NCBI GenBank assembly: GCA_902572475.1
Contig: CACGGB010000002.1
Coordinates: forward strand, 23,998 to 87,997
Source of the DNA: an uncultured Pelagibacteraceae bacterium
GTDB lineage: Bacteria > Pseudomonadota > Alphaproteobacteria > Pelagibacterales > Pelagibacteraceae
DNA length: 64,000 bases
Reading direction: 5' to 3'
Shown: one piece after another, positions 9,459-17,923 of the stretch
Layout: the number at the start of each line of letters is the position of its first letter
Numbering within the stretch: position 1 is the stretch's first letter
Translations under genes and position numbers: made by a program
Notes under the pieces: generated by a model
What the model saw: only the letters and a program-made list of their open reading frames with translations
What the model was told of the DNA's origin: nothing
Databases searched by the model: none

Positions 9459-10429
9459 TTTATTCCAGTTTGTAATAGAAAGTGAATATGAATTATACCT
9501 TTTAAAACTTTGTTATTTTTTTTGTAATCTTTGTCAGAAACTACTAGCAAACTTGTAATTTTTTTTTCATTCATTATCGCTAATGCTTTTGATGCTGGCA
9601 TATTTTCATTCACCACTAGTGGATTTTTTGTCATGAAATTTTTTAGATTATTTTGTGAATAATTCTTAATTTCTCGTCTTAGATCGCCATCTGTTACCAA
9701 ACCTTTAATAAATCTTTTTTGTAAAATCACTACTATACCAAGTTTCTTTTTATTAATAATCTTAAGAGCTTCTTTAAAACTTCCTTTGTAGTTTAAAGTT
9801 GGCATTTTATTTCCAGAGACCATAATATCTTTGGCTAATAAAAGAGAGGTACCAATATTTCCTCCTGGATGAAAAACTTTAAATTTTTCTTTAGAAAATT
9901 TTTTTTGGTACATCACTGTTGTAGCTAAACAATCACCTAACAATAATGTTATTGAGGTACTGGATGTTGGTACCATTCCAGTAACATCAGATTCTTTTAC
10001 CTTTGGAAGAATTAATCTTATATCACTGGCTTTTAAAAGTGTGCTGTCTGGTTTGGAGGCCACACCTATTATTTTAATACCAAAGCGATTTGCGTACTTT
10101 AGCATATTTGTTAGTTCGGATGTATTCCCTGAGTAAGAAAAAATAATAAGTAAATCTTTTTTTTCTATTTGTCCCATATCACCATGTAGCGCTTGTGCTG
10201 GGTCGCAAAAAAAACTTGGAATTCCTACGCTGGAAAATGTCGCTGAAATCTTTCTGGCAATAATACCTGATTTTCCTATTCCTGCTAAAATTACTTTTCC
10301 TTTACAGTTTACAATTAAGTCTACAGCTTTAGAAAATGATTTGTTAAAAACTTTTTTGATTTTCTTTAGCTCATTAATCTGAGTATTCGCTGCTTTTTTG
10401 GCAAGAGATATATAATTTTTTTTATTCAT
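9455..10429 (-). CDS. kdsD: Arabinose-5-phosphate isomerase
   Basis: Converts ribulose-5-phosphate to arabinose-5-phosphate, the precursor of Kdo. It has 324 aa from the ATG at 10427-10429 (a TTG one codon upstream is also open). The order is a SIS sugar-isomerase domain (GIGKSGIIARKISATFSSVG, then IFSYSGNTSEL) followed by two CBS domains (DIMV..., FMTKNPLVVNENM). The ATG overlaps the rnd stop by one base (TGATG), arguing for reinitiation. Its product feeds KdsB (38384-39121) and WaaA (62097-63380). Confidence 0.95.
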   Translation of the reverse strand: MNKKNYISLAKKAANTQINELKKIKKVFNKSFSKAVDLIVNCKGKVILAGIGKSGIIARKISATFSSVGIPSFFCDPAQALHGDMGQIEKKDLLIIFSYSGNTSELTNMLKYANRFGIKIIGVASKPDSTLLKASDIRLILPKVKESDVTGMVPTSSTSITLLLGDCLATTVMYQKKFSKEKFKVFHPGGNIGTSLLLAKDIMVSGNKMPTLNYKGSFKEALKIINKKKLGIVVILQKRFIKGLVTDGDLRREIKNYSQNNLKNFMTKNPLVVNENMPASKALAIMNEKKITSLLVVSDKDYKKNNKVLKGIIHIHFLLQTGIK

Positions 10430-11052
10430 CAATGTTCAAAAATATCCTCTTTAAAACCTTTTTGATCTAACTCAACTCTTGTATCTAAAAACTCCAAGCA
10501 CTTTTTAAAGATATCTATTCTTTTTTCTCTTATTAACATACTTTCCAATTCACTTTTGATCTTGTGTAAATACACAACATCATTAGCTGCATATTCCAAT
10601 TGTTTATCAGATAATTTGTCTATATCTTTATTCCAATCACTACTACCCTGTCTTTTATCTATTGATTTATTACAGAACTCTTGAATTAAATTTTTTAAAC
10701 CGTGGGCATCAGTATAAGTTCTAACTATTTTAGAAGCAATTTTTGTATCAAATATATTTTTTATTTTACACTTAAGAAAAAATTCTAATGAGTTTTTATC
10801 AAACCTCAAGAAATGACCAATTTTTAAAATTTTATTGTTTTCTAAAACTGAAACGAGATTTGGGGCACTATAATTATTTTTATTGGGTTGGATTATATAT
10901 ATGTTCTTATCTTCATCACATATTTGAATGAGGCTGAGTTTATCTCTGGAAGGAATTTGAAGCCCAGTCGCTTCTGTATCTATTGCGATACTATTTTTGA
11001 AAGAACTAGCTATTTCGGAGGTTATGTCTTCTTTTATCTTAAATATTTTCAT
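10429..11052 (-). CDS. rnd: Ribonuclease D-like 3'-5' exonuclease
   Basis: DEDD-family exonuclease domain protein, probably acting on tRNA/stable RNA 3' ends. It has 207 aa. The first metal site is AIDTEATGLQ, further acidic positions are seen in HFLRFDKNSL and the final motif is YAANDVVYL (DEDDy type, Tyr-x3-Asp). It lacks the C-terminal HRDC domains of E. coli RNase D, as do short alphaproteobacterial homologues. It is the first gene of the leftward run; only 21 bases separate its start from the divergent gene at 11074. Confidence 0.9.
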   Translation of the reverse strand: MKIFKIKEDITSEIASSFKNSIAIDTEATGLQIPSRDKLSLIQICDEDKNIYIIQPNKNNYSAPNLVSVLENNKILKIGHFLRFDKNSLEFFLKCKIKNIFDTKIASKIVRTYTDAHGLKNLIQEFCNKSIDKRQGSSDWNKDIDKLSDKQLEYAANDVVYLHKIKSELESMLIREKRIDIFKKCLEFLDTRVELDQKGFKEDIFEH

Positions 11053-11073
11053 ATATATATATGTCTAAATACC

Positions 11074-12018
11074 ATGAAAAATCAAATTTGCACAATCTTA
11101 GGTGGTGGGGGATTTATAGGAAGATATCTTGTTCGAAATTTGACCAAGAAAAATTATAGATGCATTATTACAACTAGAAAAGCCTTCCAAAAAGGATATT
11201 TGAAGACTCAAGCAACTCCAGGAGCTATAGAGCTATTAGATTGGAATCCAAATAATTTTTCAGATTTAAAAGAGGCAATAAAAAATTCTGATTTTGTAAT
11301 TAATTTAATTGGTATTCTTTTTGAAAATAGAAAGCAAAAATTTTATAATATTCACGCTAAAATACCAGAAGCAGTTGCTAAAATTTGCGCTGAAAGTGAT
11401 GTAAAAAAGTTTATTCAAGTAAGTGCAATTGGAGCAAATGAAAAATCAAATTCTCTTTATCAAAAATCTAAATTTCAAGGAGAAAAAAACGCTCTTAATA
11501 ATTTTGATAAAACAGTAATTATAAGGCCAAGTGTTGTTTGTGGTTCAGAGGATAATTTTACAAATTTGTTCTCAAAATTAAGCATACTTCCAATTATTCC
11601 TATAGTGGGATTTAATTATAAGTTTCAACCAATTCTAGTAACTGATGTGGCTGATGCAATTGTTAAAGCTATTGAGAAAAAAAATAATGAAAAAAAAATT
11701 TATGAAATTGGAGGACCAAAAATAATTAGTTTTGGAGATATGGTAAAATCAATCTTAGCTACAATAAATAAAAAAAGAATTGTAATGGCTATGCCAATGT
11801 CCATTGCAAAAATTCAAAGTACTATCACAGATTTATTACCTATACCGCCTATTCTAACAAGAGATCAATGTGAAATTTTGTCAGAAAATGACAATGTAGT
11901 ATCAAATAATAACTTAACTTTAAAAGATCTTGATTTAAATCCCTCTGACGTAGAAGAGGCTATGAAAAAATGGTTATGGCGTTATAGAGATGGCGGTCAG
12001 TTTGCAAAAACAAAATGA
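11074..12018 (+). CDS. NDUFA9-like NAD(P)-binding SDR (complex I-associated family)
   Basis: Atypical short-chain dehydrogenase of the NDUFA9 / complex I 39-kDa family, 314 aa. The dinucleotide motif GGGGFIGRYLVRNL is close to the N-terminus, then FVINLIGILFE, and Ser/Tyr/Lys-like positions in VSAIGANEKSNSLYQKSK. An open frame reaches back to 10888, but that extension lies antisense inside rnd; the start at 11074 places the nucleotide motif at the N-terminus. Role in alphaproteobacteria: probably complex I assembly or quinone-related chemistry (inference). Its stop overlaps the next gene's ATG (ATGA). Confidence 0.9.
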   Translation: MKNQICTILGGGGFIGRYLVRNLTKKNYRCIITTRKAFQKGYLKTQATPGAIELLDWNPNNFSDLKEAIKNSDFVINLIGILFENRKQKFYNIHAKIPEAVAKICAESDVKKFIQVSAIGANEKSNSLYQKSKFQGEKNALNNFDKTVIIRPSVVCGSEDNFTNLFSKLSILPIIPIVGFNYKFQPILVTDVADAIVKAIEKKNNEKKIYEIGGPKIISFGDMVKSILATINKKRIVMAMPMSIAKIQSTITDLLPIPPILTRDQCEILSENDNVVSNNNLTLKDLDLNPSDVEEAMKKWLWRYRDGGQFAKTK

Positions 12019-12359
12019 AAACTATTAGTTTATTTTCTGGATATATTTATTTAATAATAGCTATTATCACTGGTATAACATCTAATGGATTTCTTAAAAC
12101 TACTGAAAGTTTCACAAAACTAACTCCTACTATTTTTTGTATTCTAAGTATTATTGTTTGTATTTTTTGTTTATCTAAGGCAATGACTATTATTCCAGTT
12201 GGTTTTACTTACGCAACGTATGGAGCTTTGACAATAACAGCTGTCACTTTGTTTGGTATATTTAAATACAATCAAACTCCAAACCTTTATGGCACCCTAG
12301 GTTTACTATTAATTATTGTTGGCGTAATACTTTTAAATGTTTTTGGTAAAGTAAAATAA
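12015..12359 (+). CDS. SMR-like four-helix membrane protein lacking the key glutamate
   Basis: 114 aa, four predicted membrane helices, aligning along its length to EmrE-type small multidrug resistance proteins: YIYL at the start of helix 1, FTKL after it, IPVGFTYATYG in helix 3 and VGVILLN in helix 4. The proton/substrate-coupling glutamate of EmrE (Glu14) aligns with Gly20, and the conserved Trp63 with Tyr69, so a standard drug/proton antiporter is unlikely. It is coupled by ATGA to the NDUFA9-like gene and ends just before the ugp operon. Substrate unknown; family membership likely, function open. Confidence 0.8.
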   Translation: MKTISLFSGYIYLIIAIITGITSNGFLKTTESFTKLTPTIFCILSIIVCIFCLSKAMTIIPVGFTYATYGALTITAVTLFGIFKYNQTPNLYGTLGLLLIIVGVILLNVFGKVK

Positions 12360-12403
12360 AACCCTAGGTAGAAATTATTTTTCTTATCTGACTCCTCTTT
12401 ATA

Positions 12404-12450
12404 TATAATTTGTGGTAGCGTTTTTTCTTTTTAAAGAAAACGGGGGACAA
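12404..12450 (+). promoter_or_regulatory. ugpB leader: -10 box, AT dyad and G-rich ribosome site
   Basis: A perfect TATAAT lies at 12404-12409. Downstream is an 8-bp perfect inverted repeat TTTTCTTT/AAAGAAAA (12423-12430 and 12433-12440, 2-base centre), followed by GGGGGA at 12442-12447 before the ATG at 12455. No convincing Pho box is visible upstream, so direct PhoB control of ugp is not supported by this stretch alone. Confidence 0.5.
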
Positions 12451-12454
12451 TTAA

Positions 12455-13768
12455 ATGAAACACATAAAAGCTATAATTGCTTCGATAGCACTTTTCGCAA
12501 TGTTTGCGGGAACTTCGCTTCAAGCAAAAGTAGAAATACAATGGTGGCATGCTTTTGGTGGAAGACTTGGTGAATTACTTGATGAACAAGTAAACAAGTT
12601 TAATGCATCACAAGATAAATACACTGTAGTACATACTAGAAAAGGTAATTACTCGGAAACTCTTAATGCTGGTATCGCTGCATTCAGAGCTGGACAACAT
12701 CCAAATATCCTTATGGTATTTGAGGTTGGAACAGCAAGTTTAATGGCTGCAAAAGGAGCTTATGTTCCTATGTACCAACTTATGAAAGATGCTGGTCAAA
12801 GATTTAATCCTAAGGGATTTGTTTCAGCTGTATCTGGCTATTACACGACAACAGATGGCAAAATGTTATCTATGCCTTATAACTCTTCAACACCAGTTCT
12901 TTGGGTAAATAAAGACCTGATGAAAAAAGCAGGTTTAGATCCAGAGATGGACCTGAGTACTTGGAAGAGAGTTGGAAATGCACTTGATGCCGCAAAAGCA
13001 AAAGGTATTGATATGCCTTTCTGTACTTGTTGGCATAGTTGGGTTCATCTTGAGAACTTTTCAGCGTATCACAATATCCCATTCGCAACTAAAGCAAACG
13101 GATTTGCTGGTTTAGATACTGAGTTGGCTTTCAATAGCCCAGTACACATCAAGCACATTCAAACTTTAGGTAAATGGGCGCAAGAAGGTAAATTTAAATA
13201 CATGGGTAGAAGAAATGAAGCTGGTAAAAATTTTAGAGCTGGTGAATGTATGTTAATGACAGAGTCTTCTGCTGGTTATGCTGGTATCAAAAAAGAAGCA
13301 AAATTCGAATTTGGTATTAGACATTTACCTTACTATGGAGGAACTGAAGCACCTCAAAACACAATTATTGGTGGTTCATCTCTATGGGCATTATCTGGAA
13401 AATCTAAAGAAGAGAACAAAGCAACAGCTGCGTTCTTAGCTTTCTTATCTAAAACTGATATTCAAGCTAAGTGGCACCAAGACACGGGTTATTTAGGTGT
13501 TACCACTGCAGCTGCTTCAGCTACTAAAAAGTCAGGGTTCTATAAATCAAATCCTGGTACTGATTTAGCAGGAATACAGATGATGAGAAATAAAGTTACT
13601 CAAAACTCTAAAGGCTTACGTCTTGGATCTTTTGATCAAATAAGAGGAATTATTGATGAAGAGATGGAAGGAGTTTACAACGGTACTAAAACTGCTCAAG
13701 TAGCTTTAGACAGCGCTGTAAAAAGAGGTAACGTTCTTTTAAGAAGATTTGAAAGAGCTAACAAATAA
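12455..13768 (+). CDS. ugpB: sn-glycerol-3-phosphate ABC transporter, periplasmic binding protein
   Basis: Periplasmic receptor for glycerol-3-phosphate and glycerophosphodiesters. It has 437 aa with a signal peptide ending near residue 24 (GTSLQA, then KVEIQWWHAFGG). UgpB hallmarks include WWHAFGGRLGELLDEQVNKF, KGNYSETLNAGIAAFR and VFEVGTASLMAAKGA. It is first in ugpBAEC-ugpQ. Codon use looks tuned for high expression (more G/C than neighbours). A GNRA-capped hairpin follows the gene and should keep its message more abundant than ugpAEC. Confidence 0.96.
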   Translation: MKHIKAIIASIALFAMFAGTSLQAKVEIQWWHAFGGRLGELLDEQVNKFNASQDKYTVVHTRKGNYSETLNAGIAAFRAGQHPNILMVFEVGTASLMAAKGAYVPMYQLMKDAGQRFNPKGFVSAVSGYYTTTDGKMLSMPYNSSTPVLWVNKDLMKKAGLDPEMDLSTWKRVGNALDAAKAKGIDMPFCTCWHSWVHLENFSAYHNIPFATKANGFAGLDTELAFNSPVHIKHIQTLGKWAQEGKFKYMGRRNEAGKNFRAGECMLMTESSAGYAGIKKEAKFEFGIRHLPYYGGTEAPQNTIIGGSSLWALSGKSKEENKATAAFLAFLSKTDIQAKWHQDTGYLGVTTAAASATKKSGFYKSNPGTDLAGIQMMRNKVTQNSKGLRLGSFDQIRGIIDEEMEGVYNGTKTAQVALDSAVKRGNVLLRRFERANK

Positions 13769-13779
13769 ATCAATTTAAT

Positions 13780-13807
13780 GTATCAGGGGCGAAAGCCCCT
13801 GGTATAC
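13780..13807 (+). terminator. Hairpin between ugpB and ugpA
   Basis: CAGGGGC (13784-13790), GAAA loop, GCCCCTG (13795-13801), with weaker flanking complement (GTAT / GTATAC). There is no run of T afterwards, and ugpA starts at 13821, so this is more likely an mRNA-stabilising or partial-termination hairpin raising UgpB over the membrane subunits than a full terminator. Confidence 0.7.
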
Positions 13808-13820
13808 TTCTTAAGATCAA

Positions 13821-14702
13821 ATGGAAAAAAGAGTTTTTTTTAAAGGCTGGTGGTTACCAACACTGTTAGTTGCACCTCAGTTACTGATTTCTTTTGTCTT
13901 CTTTTTTTACCCATCAGGGCAAGCCATTTGGAATTCTTTATTTTTACCAGATCCCTTTGGATTAAAAACTGAATTTGTTGGCTTAGATAATTTTAGATTT
14001 TTATTATCTGACCCTTATTATTTAGCAAGTTTTAAAACGACAGTTATTTTCTCAACTGCGGTATCAGTTTCATCAATGGCTTTAGGTTTATATTTAGCCG
14101 CATTAGCCGATCGATTAATTAAAGGCGCAGGAGTTTATCAAACATTATTAATTTGGCCTTACGCTATTGCGCCAGCGATCGCAGGAGTTTTGTGGTTATT
14201 TATGTTCAATGGAAATATTGGTTTAGCTTCTTATTATCTTAAAGCTTTAGGTTATGAATGGAATCATACTTTAAAAGGTGATCAAGCAATGTTTTTAGTT
14301 ATTTTAGCTTCATCCTGGGGAAGAATAAGTTATAACTTTTTATTTTTTTTAGCAGGACTACAAGCCATTCCAAAATCAATCATTGAAGCGGCAGCAATAG
14401 ATGGAGCTAGTTTTTGGAAAAGATTTGGCACAATTGTAATACCTTTACTTTCACCCATCACATTCTTTTTATTAGTAGTAAATATTGTTTATGCTTTCTT
14501 TGATACTTTTGGAGTAATACATACAATCACCTCAGGTGGACCTGAACAATCGACCACTATACTTGTATATAAAGTATTCTCTGATGGATTTGTGAGCCAA
14601 GATCTAGGATCAAGTGCAGCTCAGTCTGTAATCTTGCTAGTTTTAGTCGGAATTTTAACTGTAATTCAATTTAAATATATAGAGAGAAAGGTGCATTATT
14701 AA
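13821..14702 (+). CDS. ugpA: sn-glycerol-3-phosphate ABC transporter permease UgpA
   Basis: Inner-membrane permease, 293 aa, six predicted helices, MalF-type. The cytoplasmic EAA loop that docks to UgpC is EAAAIDGASFWKRFGTIVIP (about residues 189-208). Its stop overlaps the ugpE ATG (TAATG). Confidence 0.95.
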   Translation: MEKRVFFKGWWLPTLLVAPQLLISFVFFFYPSGQAIWNSLFLPDPFGLKTEFVGLDNFRFLLSDPYYLASFKTTVIFSTAVSVSSMALGLYLAALADRLIKGAGVYQTLLIWPYAIAPAIAGVLWLFMFNGNIGLASYYLKALGYEWNHTLKGDQAMFLVILASSWGRISYNFLFFLAGLQAIPKSIIEAAAIDGASFWKRFGTIVIPLLSPITFFLLVVNIVYAFFDTFGVIHTITSGGPEQSTTILVYKVFSDGFVSQDLGSSAAQSVILLVLVGILTVIQFKYIERKVHY

Positions 14703-15556
14703 TGGTTGAGAAAAAGAAATCCGGATACTGGTTAACTCACCTGGGTTTAATCCTTGGGGTATTATTCATATTCTTTCCAGTATGGCTTACTTTCGTTGCA
14801 TCCACTGTAACTCAAGATGCAATTATTTACCCTCCATTACCAATGTTGCCAGGAACAGAATTCTTTGAAAATTATGCCAATGCATTATTTAGAGGTTCAC
14901 CAGAGGGATACGGAGCCAAAGTTCCTGTTATAAAAATGATGATGAACTCAGCAATTATGGCAATCGGAATTACAGTTGGAAAAATAATAATCTCTTTATT
15001 ATCAGCTTTTGCTTTTGTTTATTTTAGATTTCCATTTAGGAACTTATGTTTCTGGTTAATATTTATTACTCTAATGCTTCCAGTAGAAGTAAGAATAGTG
15101 CCGACTTATGAAGTGGTTGCGAATTTAAATCTACTTAATTCTTACACAGGATTAATCTTCCCGTTAATTGCATCAGCCACAGCAACTTTCTTATTTAGAC
15201 AATTTTTTATGACTATACCTGATGAAATGGTCGAAGCAGCTAGAATGGATGGATGTAGTCCAATGCGTTTCTTTTTTGATATATTAGTTCCCATAAGTAA
15301 AACAAACATCGCAGCTTTATTTGTTATTTTGTTTATTTTCGGTTGGAACCAATATTTATGGCCGTTATTAATGACTACCGATCCTGATATGAGAACTATT
15401 GTGATGGCTATTGACTCAATGATACCTACAGGCGATGACTATGCACACTGGCCAACGGTTATGGCAACAGCAATGTTAGCTATGGTACCACCAGTAATAG
15501 TAGTTATCAGTATGCAAAAGTTTTTTGTTAAAGGGTTATTAGAAAGCGACAAATAA
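14702..15556 (+). CDS. ugpE: sn-glycerol-3-phosphate ABC transporter permease UgpE
   Basis: Second permease of the Ugp importer, 284 aa, MalG-type with six helices. The EAA loop is EAARMDGCSPMRFFFDILVP. It forms the heterodimeric channel with UgpA. Start and stop both overlap neighbours by one base (TAATG), indicating tight coupling. Confidence 0.95.
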   Translation: MVEKKKSGYWLTHLGLILGVLFIFFPVWLTFVASTVTQDAIIYPPLPMLPGTEFFENYANALFRGSPEGYGAKVPVIKMMMNSAIMAIGITVGKIIISLLSAFAFVYFRFPFRNLCFWLIFITLMLPVEVRIVPTYEVVANLNLLNSYTGLIFPLIASATATFLFRQFFMTIPDEMVEAARMDGCSPMRFFFDILVPISKTNIAALFVILFIFGWNQYLWPLLMTTDPDMRTIVMAIDSMIPTGDDYAHWPTVMATAMLAMVPPVIVVISMQKFFVKGLLESDK

Positions 15557-16611
15557 TGTCTCAAATTAGTTTACAAAATTTAAAGAAATCTTTTGGAAAA
15601 ACTCAGGTTATACATGATCTAAGTATTGATGTTAAAGACGGTGAATTAATTGTAATAGTTGGACCATCAGGTTGTGGAAAATCAACTCTATTAAGAATGG
15701 TTGCAGGCTTAGAAGATGCTAATGAAGGAAATATTTTAATTGATAATAAAAAAGTAAATGAGCTTGAACCTATGGAGCGAAATATTGCAATGGTATTTCA
15801 AAATTACGCTCTTTATCCGCACATGACTGTTTTCGGTAACATGGCTTATGGTTTAAAGATTGCAAAAGTGCCAAAGGAGGAAATTGAATCAAGAGTTCAA
15901 AAAGCTGCTGAAATTTTAGAGCTTGGAGAATTATTAGAGAGAAAACCCAATCAACTATCCGGAGGACAAAGACAAAGAGTTGCAATGGGAAGAGCGATTG
16001 TAAGAAATCCTGTAGCTTTTTTATTTGATGAACCTTTATCAAACCTAGATGCCAAATTAAGAGTTCAAATGAGATTAGAGATTAAAAAACTTCAAACTCA
16101 ATTAAAAACTACCTCTCTTTATGTAACACATGATCAAGTTGAGGCTATGACTTTAGCTGATCGTATGATTGTAATGAACGAAGGTAATGTAGAACATATT
16201 GGAACACCTTTAGAAGTATATACGAAACCTAAAACTTTATTCACAGCTCAATTTATCGGAAGTCCTGCAATGAATATTTTAAAAGGTAATTGCGGAGGTA
16301 ACAAATTGATTTTGGCAAACAAAGCTTCACTTTCAGTGAATTCAAAATTTAATGGACCTGTTAATATAGGTATGCGACCTGAAGATTTTGAATTAGATCA
16401 AAATGGTCCAATCAAGTTAAAAGTTGAACTTGTAGAATTAATCGGAGCCAACACACTTATTCATGGTAAACTTGAAAATAGTAATGAAATTTTAGTTGCA
16501 AGTATCTCAGGTGTTGTTAAAGAAGATACTATTGGAAAAAATATTAATCTTTCCATTCAAGATGACAAACTACACCTGTTTGATACTAATACTGATTTGA
16601 GGATTAATTGA
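15556..16611 (+). CDS. ugpC: sn-glycerol-3-phosphate ABC transporter ATP-binding protein
   Basis: ATPase of the Ugp importer, 351 aa, MalK/UgpC family. Walker A is GPSGCGKST, the Q-loop VFQNYALYPHMTV, the signature LSGGQRQRVAMGRAI, Walker B FLFDEPLSNLD and the switch VTHDQVEAM, followed by a C-terminal TOBE-like regulatory domain from about residue 235. The stop overlaps the TTG start of ugpQ (TTGA). Confidence 0.95.
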   Translation: MSQISLQNLKKSFGKTQVIHDLSIDVKDGELIVIVGPSGCGKSTLLRMVAGLEDANEGNILIDNKKVNELEPMERNIAMVFQNYALYPHMTVFGNMAYGLKIAKVPKEEIESRVQKAAEILELGELLERKPNQLSGGQRQRVAMGRAIVRNPVAFLFDEPLSNLDAKLRVQMRLEIKKLQTQLKTTSLYVTHDQVEAMTLADRMIVMNEGNVEHIGTPLEVYTKPKTLFTAQFIGSPAMNILKGNCGGNKLILANKASLSVNSKFNGPVNIGMRPEDFELDQNGPIKLKVELVELIGANTLIHGKLENSNEILVASISGVVKEDTIGKNINLSIQDDKLHLFDTNTDLRIN

Positions 16612-17540
16612 TCAATCCATTTTTAACGAAACCTAACTACATAAGAATTTACGGCCACAGGGGAGCTAGAGGCGATATTGTTGAAAACTCAATCTCTGGT
16701 TTTAAATATACTTTTGATCTTGGCATCAAAGCTGTTGAGTTTGATGTCGTAATTTCAAAAGATAATATTCCAACAATATTTCATGATTACAGATTAAATC
16801 CTGATTTAGTTAAAGATGCCTCAGGGAACTGGATCACAGATAATAGCATGAAATTAGTAGAACTCACTTATGAGCAAATCAGTAAGTATAGTATTGGAAG
16901 TATAAAACCCGAAACAAAGTACGCAAAAAGATTTAAAAATCAAAAACCTATTACAGGTGAAAAAATACCAAAATTAACTGATTTCTTTAAATTAGTGACG
17001 GAAGATAAATATAAAGATGTATTTTTAAATTTAGAAATTAAATCAACTCCAACACAAGAAAACGTAACACCAGATCCAGAGAAAATGGTTTCTTTAATCC
17101 TTAAAGATATAAAAGACTTTAATCTTGAGGATAGAACTTTAATCACTTCTTATGATTTTAGAATTCTTTACGCCCTTAAAAAACAAAATCCAAATATTTT
17201 AAGAGGGTTTATTACCTTGCAACAAGGTCTTTCAATAACTAAAAAGAATATTTATGAAAACTCTCCATGGATGGTTAAAAATTATCCTTTGGAAGAATTA
17301 TTTTTGCTACCAAATATTATTAAATCATTAGAGGGACATGTATGGAGTGTTTTCTACCGTGATGTGACTAAACAAAATGTAGAATTAGCACACAAACATG
17401 GTTTAGCTACTTGTGTTTGGACAGTGAATAGAGAAAAAGATATTATTAGAATGATCGAGTACGGAGTTGATGGAATTATCACCGACTATCCAAAAAAGGT
17501 TCAAGAAATTTGTAAATCCAAAAATATCTCTTGGTTTTAA
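16608..17540 (+). CDS. ugpQ: Glycerophosphodiester phosphodiesterase
   Basis: Hydrolyses imported or lipid-derived glycerophosphodiesters to glycerol-3-phosphate and an alcohol. It has 310 aa, GDPD TIM-barrel. The catalytic start is YGHRGARGDIVENSISGF (His/Arg/Glu) followed by EFDVVISKDNIPTIFHD, and the end is VWTVNREKDIIRMIEYGVDG. There is no signal peptide, so it is cytoplasmic like E. coli UgpQ. The start is a TTG within TTGA overlapping ugpC. With UgpBAEC it lets the cell use deacylated phospholipid headgroups as phosphorus source. Confidence 0.93.
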   Translation: MINPFLTKPNYIRIYGHRGARGDIVENSISGFKYTFDLGIKAVEFDVVISKDNIPTIFHDYRLNPDLVKDASGNWITDNSMKLVELTYEQISKYSIGSIKPETKYAKRFKNQKPITGEKIPKLTDFFKLVTEDKYKDVFLNLEIKSTPTQENVTPDPEKMVSLILKDIKDFNLEDRTLITSYDFRILYALKKQNPNILRGFITLQQGLSITKKNIYENSPWMVKNYPLEELFLLPNIIKSLEGHVWSVFYRDVTKQNVELAHKHGLATCVWTVNREKDIIRMIEYGVDGIITDYPKKVQEICKSKNISWF

Positions 17541-17581
17541 GCTTGAAAACTTGAAAATATATTTATCGTCGTGCAAATAAA

Positions 17582-17604
17582 CCCCTGATTTTTTAAATCA
17601 GGGG
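17582..17604. terminator. Bidirectional hairpin after ugpQ and the lysine-rich small gene
   Basis: A perfect 10-bp stem CCCCTGATTT / AAATCAGGGG with a TTT loop, between two convergent genes. T-rich but interrupted sequence follows on both strands (CATTTAATTTATTT on plus, TTTATTTGCAC on minus), so it can serve ugpQ and the minus-strand gene at 17624-17821. Confidence 0.8.
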
Positions 17605-17623
17605 CATTTAATTTATTTATAAA

Positions 17624-17821
17624 CTAATTATTTAAAGATGCTGTGATAGGTTCTTTATTTTTATTAGCTCTTTTTTCAGCGATTTTTTTCTCGATACTAG
17701 CTATCTTTAGATCAATCTTTGATAGTTTTTTTTGTTTAGTGCTTATCTTATTTTTAAGCTTATCGATTGATTTTAGTATTTTTTTCTTTTTCTTTTCGTT
17801 TTTTTTTAACTTTTTTTTCAT
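17624..17821 (-). CDS. Lysine-rich small coiled-coil protein
   Basis: 65 aa, roughly 40% lysine, predicted to be one long charged helix or coiled coil (KKKKKILKSIDKLKNKISTK and onward), ending in a neutral tail (EPITASLNN). I recognise no family. Reality is supported by a strong ribosome site, GGAGGA, 6 bases before the ATG, much better than most genes here, and by the terminator-like hairpin just downstream. It could bind nucleic acid or polyanions such as polyphosphate, but that is only inference from charge and neighbourhood. Low-complexity composition makes homology hard to judge. Confidence 0.65.
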   Translation of the reverse strand: MKKKLKKNEKKKKKILKSIDKLKNKISTKQKKLSKIDLKIASIEKKIAEKRANKNKEPITASLNN

Positions 17822-17923
17822 ATTGTTCCTCCAAAAAAGAAAAATCTAAAATAATCTAAAAAATTTTTCAAATGAAATTAAGAAAAATCTTTTAAACTAA
17901 AAGTTGAAAAAATTTAGAAAATC

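Noticed and set aside
10888-11073. 62-codon N-terminal extension of the NDUFA9-like gene
   Set aside because: It lies antisense within rnd, has no family match, and the dinucleotide-binding motif fits a start at 11074.
12360-12454. Pho box upstream of ugpB
   Set aside because: No two TGTAA/TGTCA-like 7-mers at 11-base spacing on either strand; only a -10 box and an AT dyad.
17541-17570. Tandem CTTGAAAA direct repeat after ugpQ as a regulatory site
   Set aside because: Only two 8-base copies, downstream of a gene and ahead of a terminator; chance or a relic is more likely.
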